Shown: positions 1 to 8,215 of the stretch, one piece after another
Layout of the letters: each line of letters starts with the position of its first letter
Position numbering within the stretch: the stretch's first letter is position 1
Source of the DNA: Ascoidea rubescens DSM 1968
Taxonomy: Eukaryota > Ascomycota > Saccharomycetes > Ascoideales > Ascoideaceae
Length of the DNA: 64,000 nt
Direction of reading: 5' to 3'
NCBI RefSeq assembly: GCF_001661345.1
Contig: NW_017962931.1
Span: 1-64,000 of the forward strand
Notes under the pieces: model-generated
Seen by the model: only the letters and a program-made list of their open reading frames with translations
Told to the model about the DNA's origin: nothing
Database searches by the model: none
Made by a program: the position numbers and the translations under genes

Positions 1-143
1 CTCTCATCCAAATTTATGTCTCCCTAGGTCGTTTTCTTTCCTTAAATACCAGGCTTTCAAAAACATTTTGTTTCAAGTCTTTTATCACTTTTTGTTTCCT
101 TTAGTGGTTACTCCATCTCTGGCTCCAAAATTATGCTACTACG

Positions 144-2267
144 ATGGACATTCAGTCTAAGTTACCTTTCAACATCATCAGTAAGATTATCTTTTACATT
201 CCAAAGGACAAAGTCTGGCTTTTGACGTTATCCCCCTTTGCTTCGATTTCCTGCTGTGCTTATTCAGGTCTATTCGAGAACTTGGTGGTTCTTGAAGAAA
301 CAGATGGAGCAGATCGACAGCCTAAGTATGGTCTTCGTCTGTCAATTATCAAACTCAGAGCATTCTACTGTCGTTTGAGGGTTGAAGATATCATCAGCAA
401 TGTTCAAACGTTTAGAAATCATTTCAATTCAACAAAAGAGCTAGATTTGGTCTTTCGTGGTTCAAATAATAATTTTGGATTTCGGTTCTTTCAATTGATC
501 GAAAATGAGCAAATACTCTTTTCGAATTTATCTGTTTTATATTTTACTTCTTTAGCAGATCTTGGTCCAAAGATAGCGAGAAAGATTTTAAACCACTCTG
601 TTCTACAGAATCAACTTGTTCATCAGTTGAGCAAAGTATCATTGACTTCAATTACAGAGTTCAAGCATGTAAAACTTTTTGAGAAAATGTATAAAAACAT
701 GAACAGTATTTTATTTTACAATTCAGATCTAACTGAGTTTCCTGAAAGCTCCAACAGAAATCTCTCTCTATTGAAAAGGTTGAGTTTTTTTAATGTTTCT
801 AAATTCCCAAAATCATTGGGTTTTTGGTTGGCATTGGTGAGTTTAGAATCTCTTACATTCAAAAGTTGTAATTTAACGAAATTGCCAGAATTGAATTTCT
901 TAAACAAATTAAATTATCTTAGAGTTACTGGAAATCATTTTGATTTTCAAAAATTTGAAAAATTAGTTAATTTAGAATATTTATTGCTTGAAGCGTTTGC
1001 TTTTGATTACAAAACTGTAACTTTTGAAGTTGGCTCATTAGAAAATTTTAAAAGGCTAAAACATTTACAGATTAATAGATATGATTTGGACAAAATACCA
1101 AAATTTTTCAATAATTTTATTGACTTGGAATATCTAAATTTAGCCCATAACGAGATCCCAAAAATTGATAATATTAACAACTTAACCAAACTCAAATATT
1201 TAAACATATCAGCAAATTGTCTTTATTTAATTGAAAATTTGGAAGACTTGAAAAACTTGGAGGTCTTAGATTTGTCATATAATGGGATCAGCGAAATTAA
1301 AATAAATAATGATTTAAAAAACATAAAAATTCTAAATTTAAGCCAAATTAACTTTGCCAAAACAGAAACGCCTCTGCTTTCAAAGTATTTTAGCAATTTA
1401 GAACAGTTAAAATATGTTTATAATAATTGTTTTAATTTTGAAGAAATAAAACTATTGAAAAACTTGAGAGATTTGAACGTTAAATTTATGAGGAAAAATG
1501 TAAATTTAAAAAAAGAGAATTTTCAAGGAGTTGAGAAATTGGAGAGATTGAATCTACTGTTTAGTAAAATTGCAGATGCATCATTTTTGGAAAATATCCC
1601 TAAAACTTTGAAATATTTAAATTTATCACATAACGAAATCGAGGAAATTTACTTTGATATTGAATCTGAAGATAAAAACAGCAGTGAAGATGACAGCAAA
1701 GAAAGTAATAAGAAGGTTGTCTTTTACTTGGAAAATTTAGATTTATCATTCAATAAAATCTATCACTGGTGGAGTTTAAATTTAATTGATTTTCCAAATC
1801 TAAAAGTCTTAGATTTAAACAATAATGATTTTCAAGAATTCAAAGTGGATGAAGTAAATTTTTTAGAAAACTTGGAAACATTGGATTTATCGTACAACTG
1901 TTTTGGAGAAGTTGATATAAAATTTGGAGATTTAAAGAAATTAAAAAATTTGTATTGTTTCAGAGATCAAAAAATTGATCTTGATGCTTTAAGAAAAACA
2001 AAAATCCTAAAGGATGGAGACAGCAATGAAATTTCGAATGAAAACAAGAAAGAGAAAGAAAAGGAAAAGGAAAAGGAAAAGGAAAAGGAAAAGGAAAAGG
2101 AAAAGGAAAAGGAAAAGGAAATAGTTGAAATTGTTGAAATAGAGAATAGTTGTAATGATAATAAGCAAAAACAAAAAGAGAATTTATGCTCATCTGCTAA
2201 CAAACACCCCACTGATGATTGCAAAAATGAGATAGAAGAAGCAGCAAAAAAAAGAAAATTGAATTAG
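144..2267 (+). CDS. F-box-like leucine-rich-repeat protein
   Basis: This 707-residue protein starts with an F-box-like segment (residues about 7-30: LPFNIISKIIFYIP followed by basic/hydrophobic residues). From about residue 196 to 605 it carries many leucine-rich repeats with the LxxLxLSxN pattern (LDLSYN, LNLSHN, LDLSFN). Residues 635-658 are a pure Lys/Glu run encoded by an AAAGGA-type hexamer repeat, and the C-terminus is basic (KKRKLN, NLS-like). F-box/LRR proteins usually select substrates for SCF ubiquitin ligases; that role is inferred here, since the F-box match is weak. Two in-frame CTG codons occur (1374 and 1557). The second falls at the LRR position where the other repeats have Ser, which fits CUG read as Ser. 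The gene converges on the DUF4246 gene with 87 bp between stops. I know no specific orthologue. Confidence 0.75.
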   Translation: MDIQSKLPFNIISKIIFYIPKDKVWLLTLSPFASISCCAYSGLFENLVVLEETDGADRQPKYGLRLSIIKLRAFYCRLRVEDIISNVQTFRNHFNSTKELDLVFRGSNNNFGFRFFQLIENEQILFSNLSVLYFTSLADLGPKIARKILNHSVLQNQLVHQLSKVSLTSITEFKHVKLFEKMYKNMNSILFYNSDLTEFPESSNRNLSLLKRLSFFNVSKFPKSLGFWLALVSLESLTFKSCNLTKLPELNFLNKLNYLRVTGNHFDFQKFEKLVNLEYLLLEAFAFDYKTVTFEVGSLENFKRLKHLQINRYDLDKIPKFFNNFIDLEYLNLAHNEIPKIDNINNLTKLKYLNISANCLYLIENLEDLKNLEVLDLSYNGISEIKINNDLKNIKILNLSQINFAKTETPLLSKYFSNLEQLKYVYNNCFNFEEIKLLKNLRDLNVKFMRKNVNLKKENFQGVEKLERLNLLFSKIADASFLENIPKTLKYLNLSHNEIEEIYFDIESEDKNSSEDDSKESNKKVVFYLENLDLSFNKIYHWWSLNLIDFPNLKVLDLNNNDFQEFKVDEVNFLENLETLDLSYNCFGEVDIKFGDLKKLKNLYCFRDQKIDLDALRKTKILKDGDSNEISNENKKEKEKEKEKEKEKEKEKEKEKEKEIVEIVEIENSCNDNKQKQKENLCSSANKHPTDDCKNEIEEAAKKRKLN

Positions 2268-2354
2268 AATAAATAATATAGCTATATAGCTATTATAACT
2301 ATATTGATGCTTTAATTACATAACTTGAGAAAAAAAACCAAACAAATCATTAAA

Positions 2355-4070
2355 TTAATGTTCACATAAACAAAATTTGTTATTGAAAACATTGCTTTCA
2401 TCTTTATCTTGAGATGATCTTTCTTTCATCAACTGAAGTCTCAAGGTTTTAGATTCTTCAAGTAAGATTGGCCATTCAAACTTGACCTTGTTGTTGTGTA
2501 TCAATTCTTGAATCTGCAATCTCGTTTCATCGGTTAGATACTTTTTGAATTCTTCTTTATATTCTTGGTCGTCCCACCAGTCTTTTCTTTGAATTGGAAC
2601 ATCACTCGTGGAGAAAACAGGAGTTTCATCACCTAAGGATGGATCAACAACAAAGAAACATAGGATTTTCCTAGTTCCAGGCTTGGTTTTATCTAACAAT
2701 GAGAACTTGTTAACATGATGCTGCAAGAAGTTGGGAAAAACCAATAGTCTGTTTTCAGTACAGTTGATATGACCTTGATTGCTAACAGCTCTAGATTCTC
2801 TTGAAAGACTATATAGGTCCCAAACAGGACCAGTTGCATCTTGTTCGTATTCGTAAAAGTCTTCACAGGCAACAGGAGCTCTAAAGCTTATAGAGCTTCC
2901 AGTGATGTTGTCATTTTCGTAATAATATAGGATTGTTGCAACGATTTTCTCATTATCACAGCCCTCAACATGCCATGAACCACCATTATAGGTTGGGTTC
3001 TCAGGAGTCAATTCAATATTGGCCAATTTGACAATGACTTTGAGCTCAGGATACAGTTCTTTCAAGTTTAGTAGATCGACTTTGAAATCCTTTTCTTCAA
3101 TTGGGAACTTTAACGACTTGTTTGAATATGGAAGTAGATGTTTAGTAGTTGTACCATCGTCATATAATTTTTCAATGTAGGATTCAACATCGTATTGGAA
3201 CCCATAATCTAAATATTCTGCTTTCTCTTTTAAACCATCAACCAAACTTTGAAAGCTCTCATCGTATATTTCTTGGGAAGCAAAAGGAATGGAGATTGAT
3301 TTGTTGAATGTTTCAAAAGTATTAAGAGCATCTGTTTCTGCTCGAGACAATACTAAAGACAATCCATTTAAACAGGAGTTGAAGATTTTTTGGATATCGT
3401 TATATAGATCAGTGTATTTGAATGGATGTAGATTATTGATATATGATTGAATCTCATAAGCATCTGAAGATTTATTGAATTTGAAAACAGTTGGTAACCA
3501 TTGGAAATTTTCGGAAATATATTGAGATATTTTGTAAGTAGATCTATTTGGTTTGTATGCATCAGCATGTTCAACGATTTTCAACTTGTTATCAATTAAA
3601 ACAGGCGAATAACCATATCTTAGAGTGTATAACGAAGGATGAAGCAAGTCTAGAACCTGATCATTTGAATTGGGATGATAATCTTTTGGTTCGTTTGCTT
3701 CGAGGTTTTGGGCACTTTTAAGAAATTTTGTTTTCAAATCTGGGTTAATAATATCATCTTTGCAAAAAATGTAATCAATCAAACCACAATCATACTTGTC
3801 TTCAGTCACACTCTGGATATAATGGAAATACTTCAAATGATCAAAAACATATTTGATTAAATGGTCGAGATTGTCGTAATGGTAGCTGCGTTTCAATAGC
3901 CCAGACCTTATTTCTCTCTCCCATTTCGATCTGATTGTTGGATCTTGGTACTTTGTGGACCAGTTTGGCTTTGATCTAATCTCGTAGGATATCAGCTGAA
4001 GATCAAATACAATATTCGGTCTTATTGGAATTAAAAAATTATGATAGGTTATAAAAGACATGATGGACAA
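2355..4070 (-). CDS. DUF4246 family protein
   Basis: This 571-residue protein matches the fungal DUF4246 family, large cytosolic proteins of unknown biochemical role. Recognisable family blocks are DLLHPSLYTLRYGYSPVL near residues 140-160, a block around residue 365 containing GGSWHVEGCDNEKIVATILYY, and a later segment with NRLLVFPNFLQHHVNKFSL. The His and Asp residues in these C-terminal blocks (HVEG, FLQHHV) recall the double-stranded beta-helix iron/2-oxoglutarate oxygenase fold; I offer that only as an inference. Two Met codons lie close together (residues 1 and 4), so the start is uncertain by three codons. It is transcribed divergently from the Rab gene, with 871 bp between starts. Confidence 0.85.
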   Translation of the reverse strand: MSIMSFITYHNFLIPIRPNIVFDLQLISYEIRSKPNWSTKYQDPTIRSKWEREIRSGLLKRSYHYDNLDHLIKYVFDHLKYFHYIQSVTEDKYDCGLIDYIFCKDDIINPDLKTKFLKSAQNLEANEPKDYHPNSNDQVLDLLHPSLYTLRYGYSPVLIDNKLKIVEHADAYKPNRSTYKISQYISENFQWLPTVFKFNKSSDAYEIQSYINNLHPFKYTDLYNDIQKIFNSCLNGLSLVLSRAETDALNTFETFNKSISIPFASQEIYDESFQSLVDGLKEKAEYLDYGFQYDVESYIEKLYDDGTTTKHLLPYSNKSLKFPIEEKDFKVDLLNLKELYPELKVIVKLANIELTPENPTYNGGSWHVEGCDNEKIVATILYYYENDNITGSSISFRAPVACEDFYEYEQDATGPVWDLYSLSRESRAVSNQGHINCTENRLLVFPNFLQHHVNKFSLLDKTKPGTRKILCFFVVDPSLGDETPVFSTSDVPIQRKDWWDDQEYKEEFKKYLTDETRLQIQELIHNNKVKFEWPILLEESKTLRLQLMKERSSQDKDESNVFNNKFCLCEH

Positions 4071-4941
4071 GATGGAGATGAAATTGGAGTATTGGAAGTA
4101 AAAATTGGATAAGAAAATCAGAAATCTTGCAAAAAAAAAAACAAATCAGTGAGTAGATCAGTTAATATAAAAATCACTTCTAGTAAAACAAGTCAATCCC
4201 TCAAAATCTTCAAACCAAATATTTTTCACATAACTTAAAAGCATGTTGATTTGAGAAAAGGAACTAAGAAATTTAGAAACAATTTTTGGAATCAATACCA
4301 AATTTCAATTTAAATGGAAGGTTAAATTAAAATTTTATTGTTCCAAGAAAGCGTACAAGAAAACACGCAAGAAATAGCGCAAGAAAGGGTACAATAAATA
4401 GTGCAAGAACTAATGCAAGAAATGATCCTAGATAATTTCCCAAAAGAGCAACCGCACCATCATTTGCATAAACGCATAATAACGCGTTTTGCATGCACCC
4501 ATTCAAGTGGTACAGACTGATTGGGTGGGGCTCTCTGTCTTTTCTTCATTTTTGCTGCCTAATCAGGCGAATTTTTAGACTTGGAATTTTATCAAAGAGT
4601 TGTGGAATTCAAAGTGATTTGACGATGAATCCCAAGTTTCCCAGCCAAAATCTCCCAAAAAACATATAAAATTACCAACAATACTTATTGAGTAAATATA
4701 TTCACTTATACGATTTGGTGGTTTTTAATTTTAAGCATAGGGTTCACTCAAAAAAAGGGTAGGTTTTAGCAACACAACTAAATATTGCTATGTGCTGGGT
4801 GTTGAAGAGATCAGATCAGACAAAAAAAGTACAATACAATCAGATCATTAAGAATACGACTAGCTCAATCAATCAATTACAAATATAATTATAATTATCA
4901 GTTAAGGTGTTATTAAAACTATCATCAAAACCATATCAATT
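4071..4941. promoter_or_regulatory. Divergent promoter, DUF4246 / Rab GTPase
   Basis: This 871 bp spacer holds no ORF of note. A modestly GC-richer core near 4440-4520 contains a perfect ACGCGT (4492-4497) inside AACGCGTT, and TGCATGC just after it. ACGCGT matches the MluI cell-cycle box of budding yeasts; whether it acts here is unknown. The stretch just before the Rab start is AT-rich. Confidence 0.45.
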
Positions 4942-6439
4942 ATGTTTTCTGTATGTTATAATGACTTTCAATTAGACGTTTAATTACAAATAATGTGATT
5001 TACTAATAGAAAAATTAATTACTTCTTTTCTTTTATCTTTTTTTTTGCTTATTGTTTGTTTATAGGCAAATTCAGATTACAATTATTTATCAAAGATAAT
5101 CTTGGTCGGCCCATCAGGAGTTGGGAAATCATGTTTATTGCATCGATTTGTGAAGGGAGATTGGAATATTTTAACGTCGCAAACGATAGGTGTTGAATTT
5201 TCATCCAAGATAATAAAAATTGGACAAGGATTGAACAGTGTGAAAATGAAAATGCAGTTGTGGGACACAGCAGGACAAGAAAGATTTCGGTCATTAACTA
5301 GATCATATTATAGAGGATCAGCAGGATGTTTGTTAGTTTACGATGTGACAAATAAGAAGACGTTTGAAAATTTGCATGAATTTTTCACAGATATTAAGAA
5401 TCTAACAGAGGATACTATATCGATAATAGTGATTGGAAACAAAATGGATCTATTGAACAAAGAAAATGATGATGAAGATAATCATAACCAGAGTCATAGT
5501 AATCCGAACAACCAGGCCAATTTGATAAATAAGCATCGAATTAATGAAATAGGGACTGATAATAATAATATTATTAGTAAAAATAACAATAATATTAATA
5601 ATAATAAAAATAATAAAAATAATAAAAATAATAAAAATAATAAAAATAATAACAGTAAAAATGAGAATGATATTGATCCAACTAATATAGTGCCAAACTC
5701 TGAGGCATTGAAATTGTGTAATCATTATTCCAAGGAGTTTGGATATGAGATTCCGTTGATAACATGCAGTGCATTGACTGGGGATAATATCAATTTTATA
5801 TTTGAAAACATAGCATCTAGCATATTGACTAAAGTTGAGATTGGGATAATTGATCCAGAAAATTCATCGTGTGGAGTGCAATATGGAGACGTACCAATGT
5901 GGGATTCGAATTCGTTGACCAGCGGAAGTATTGTTTCTAATAGTAATTCAGCAAGCAATTTGTTGTTGAATGATAAGAGTAATAAAGGGAAGAATAACAA
6001 GAAGAGTAGCAAGGGGAAGAATCGGGTTAAGAATCGAAAAAACATTCTTGAGAGAAGAAAATTTAATAGCCATAAACACAGTAGTAGCATTGGTAATAGT
6101 ATAGGCAACGAAAATGAAAATTATAATGAAAATTATAATGAAAATGAGAATGAAAATGAGAATGAAAATGAGAATGAAAATGAGAATGAAAATGCAATGG
6201 GTAGTAATGATGGAAATGTTAATATTAATAACATTGGTAATTTGAACAATGTCAATAATAATATTAGTGGTAGTAGTAGTGGTAATAAAGGTAATGTTGG
6301 TGGAAACTATATGAATTATGGAAACTATGGGTCATTAATTGATGAGGCAATTGATGAATCTGATTATGAAGATGATAGTAATATAGATATCAGAATGAGT
6401 GAGAGAGGTAGAAATAGAAGATGTGGAGGGTGTTGTTAG
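4942..6439 (+). CDS. Rab4-type small GTPase with poly-Asn insertion (spliced)
   Basis: A nine-base first exon (Met-Phe-Ser, 4942-4950) is joined across a 115-bp intron to 5066-6439, giving 460 residues. All Rab motifs are present: P-loop GPSGVGKS (18-25), TIGVEF (switch I Thr43), WDTAGQERFRS (69-79), NKMD (128-131) and SAL (238-240). The run SKII, WDTAGQERFRS, TRSYYRG is most like Rab4, an early-endosome recycling Rab kept in fission yeast (Ypt4) but absent from S. cerevisiae. The protein ends in GGCC, a double-geranylgeranylation signal. It is oddly long. About 75 residues of Asn/Lys-rich sequence sit between the G4 and G5 motifs, and the tail after about residue 255 is roughly 200 residues, with ENEN and poly-Asn tracts. 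Ypt11 is another enlarged yeast Rab but its core is less similar. Confidence 0.85.
4951..5065 (+). other. Spliceosomal intron in the Rab gene
   Basis: The intron has a canonical yeast layout: GTATGT donor at 4951, TACTAAT branch site at 5001-5007, a T-rich tract and a TAG acceptor at 5063-5065. Removing it joins ATG-TTT-TCT to GCA-AAT-TCA in frame and supplies the missing N-terminus of the Rab fold. Confidence 0.92.
5594..5653 (+). repeat. AATAATAAA-type microsatellite in the Rab coding region
   Basis: A near-perfect run of AATAATAAA units encodes the Asn-Asn-Lys repeats of the G4-G5 insertion. Slippage would change length in frame. Confidence 0.85.
6112..6195 (+). repeat. GAAAATGAGAAT tandem repeat in the Rab tail
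   Basis: Repeats of GAAAATGAGAAT/GAAAATTATAAT encode alternating Glu-Asn in the long C-terminal tail of the GTPase. Confidence 0.85.
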
Positions 6440-6579
6440 AATTCTAAAATAATATGGAAGGCAAAAAAATAAAAATAAAAATAAAAATAAAAATAAAAAT
6501 AGAAAAAAAGAAGACAGTACTTATTATTTATTATTTATTATATATTATATATTATATATTATATATTACATATTGAAGA

Positions 6580-7086
6580 TTAATAGTTATTATAATTTGA
6601 ATAAGATTGGTCATTGCTATAGTTATTGAAACTCATGTTGTTGTTGAAATCAGAGGGATTATGGGTGTTAGTGTTGCTGTAATCGTAGTTATAATCGTCA
6701 TTGTAAGGTTCAGCATCATCCTCGCGATAATTGGGCTGACTTAGCTCTTTGATTCTCCATTCTTCTTCGAACTTTTCCTTCAAGTTGCCGAGAGTGACAA
6801 TGATAGAATTGCAGGCCTGTTTTAGAGCAGCCTGGGGCTTGTAGTTCTCACTCTTTGTCTGAATTCTCATTTTGAAAACAGGGAACAATGGGTGCTCTAT
6901 TTTGTAGGCAGCAAACAAGACCTCTTTGTTTTTCAATAGCTGTTGTGTGAGTAGATTGCCCAAAGTGTGGTCTTCCCTCTCGAAGGTGACGATGATGGTG
7001 TTGGGTGTCTTTGGATCAGGATCGATCTTGAGCTTAGGCACGCCATCGGGCAATATAAAGAGTTCGTAGCGATCTGGAGCGTTCAT
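6580..7086 (-). CDS. RPB11: RNA polymerase II subunit Rpb11
   Basis: The first 120 residues are a clear match to Rpb11, which pairs with Rpb3 as the alpha-like assembly dimer of RNA polymerase II. Diagnostic segments are [10 protein letters not shown] at the start, KLKIDPD, the EDHTLGNLL block near residues 37-45, [14 protein letters not shown], and KQACNSII. Family members usually end near residue 115-120. This one continues for about 48 residues with an Asp/Asn/Tyr/Ser-rich tail ending in SNYNNY, resembling prion-like sequence. The start is fixed by the conserved N-terminus. It converges on the Rab gene (140 bp between stops) and is divergent from the membrane-protein gene at 8216. Confidence 0.97.
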   Translation of the reverse strand: MNAPDRYELFILPDGVPKLKIDPDPKTPNTIIVTFEREDHTLGNLLTQQLLKNKEVLFAAYKIEHPLFPVFKMRIQTKSENYKPQAALKQACNSIIVTLGNLKEKFEEEWRIKELSQPNYREDDAEPYNDDYNYDYSNTNTHNPSDFNNNMSFNNYSNDQSYSNYNNY

Positions 7087-8215
7087 CGAGCAGAAAAGGC
7101 AGAGTGTAGAAGCACAGGCAACAGCAGAAGCAGCACAGGCAGCAGAAGAAGCATCTCAGAAATGCTGGACGAAACTGAAAAACGGTTAACTTCCGACCTC
7201 AGCACGTGACAGACATACCGAGGAAGTAGCGGCAGCAAAAACAGCACAGGAAGGAGAGAAGGAAGCAGCGCTGGTGGCAAAACAAAAGGGGCGGCACGGA
7301 AAAGGGGCAAAGCAAAATAGGAAGCAGCACCGGGGGCAAAAGCATGCTTCTGTTGCCTCTTGTGTCTGCGCCAGAACCGGGTTCCGGTCCAGCCAATCAC
7401 ACGCCGGCACAGCTCAGGTATATCTCTCTTTCTGTTGCTCGCTTCTTCTTATCACTGCTTCTTCTTCTGCTGCCTGTGCTGCTTCTGCTTCTTTTCTTCT
7501 CTTGTAAGTCTGCTTCCGGTTCTGGTGTGTGTCCAAGCTCTGCTTTGGCGTTGTTTCTCTCCACCTATCTTTTTCAGCTTCTCCTAGCTCTTCTCTAACC
7601 ATTTTTCTGCTTTTTAGAATCGCCTCCCTGCTTTTTCCCCATAAAACTCCTTACTCTTTGGTTTTGTTGCCTCTTGTTCTCTTCTATATTTTCCCATAAA
7701 ATGTATGTATTTTACCTATTTCTCTGAGAAAAAAGAAACATTTGTTGGCTCACCAATTTCTTATCGGTTTTCGGATCCAGTTATCTTCCCCATACCAAAA
7801 ATCTCAACAACTCTCATATTGTCTTCAATCAATCAATCACCATCTCAACTCTCATCAAGAACCAAAGTAACAATAGGATCCAATTCAATAAACTATCTTC
7901 TTTTTTCTTTTTTTTTTGAGATTATCCATATTTATGTCTTATCGCCTGCTTTTCTCTAGTTAATTTTACTTGTTTTACTCGTTTATTCACTCAGGTTTTT
8001 TTTGTCTAATTGTTTTCTTTTTTCTTTTGCTCCTTTTTTTTCTTTTATCCTCCTTTTATCGATTGTGTCATTACTAAATTCAATTTCATTTACTAAATTA
8101 TTTTTTTTATTTGTTTAGTTTTCATCTATCACCACAAATCTTCTTTTTCATAATTGTATCCATAATTATCATCAAGATTGATACTACTAACAATAATATA
8201 ATTATTTAACTTCAA
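7087..8215. promoter_or_regulatory. GC-rich divergent promoter, RPB11 / membrane protein
   Basis: From about 7090 to 7620 the DNA is strikingly GC-rich for this genome. It carries GCAGCAGAAG-type tracts near 7120-7155 and the complementary TGCTTCTTCTTCTGCTGCC near 7453. CACGTG lies at 7203-7208, and a CCAAT box within AGCCAATCAC at 7393-7397. From about 7700 to 8210 follows a T/C-rich leader typical of yeast start regions. Short ORFs seen on both strands here look like products of GC-rich low complexity, not genes. Confidence 0.6.
7203..7208. promoter_or_regulatory. CACGTG E-box upstream of RPB11
   Basis: A perfect CACGTG palindrome lies 117 bp upstream of the RPB11 ATG. This is the core recognised by Cbf1/Pho4-type bHLH factors; occupancy is inferred. 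Confidence 0.5.

Noticed and set aside
1960-2224. Minus-strand ORFs of 77-85 codons rich in Phe/Ser-Phe opposite the LRR gene tail
   Set aside because: They are the antisense of the AAAGGA repeat that encodes Lys/Glu; pure composition.
7083-7602. Several ORFs on both strands between RPB11 and the membrane-protein gene
   Set aside because: They overlap one another in the GC-rich promoter island, show no domain, and contain promoter motifs.
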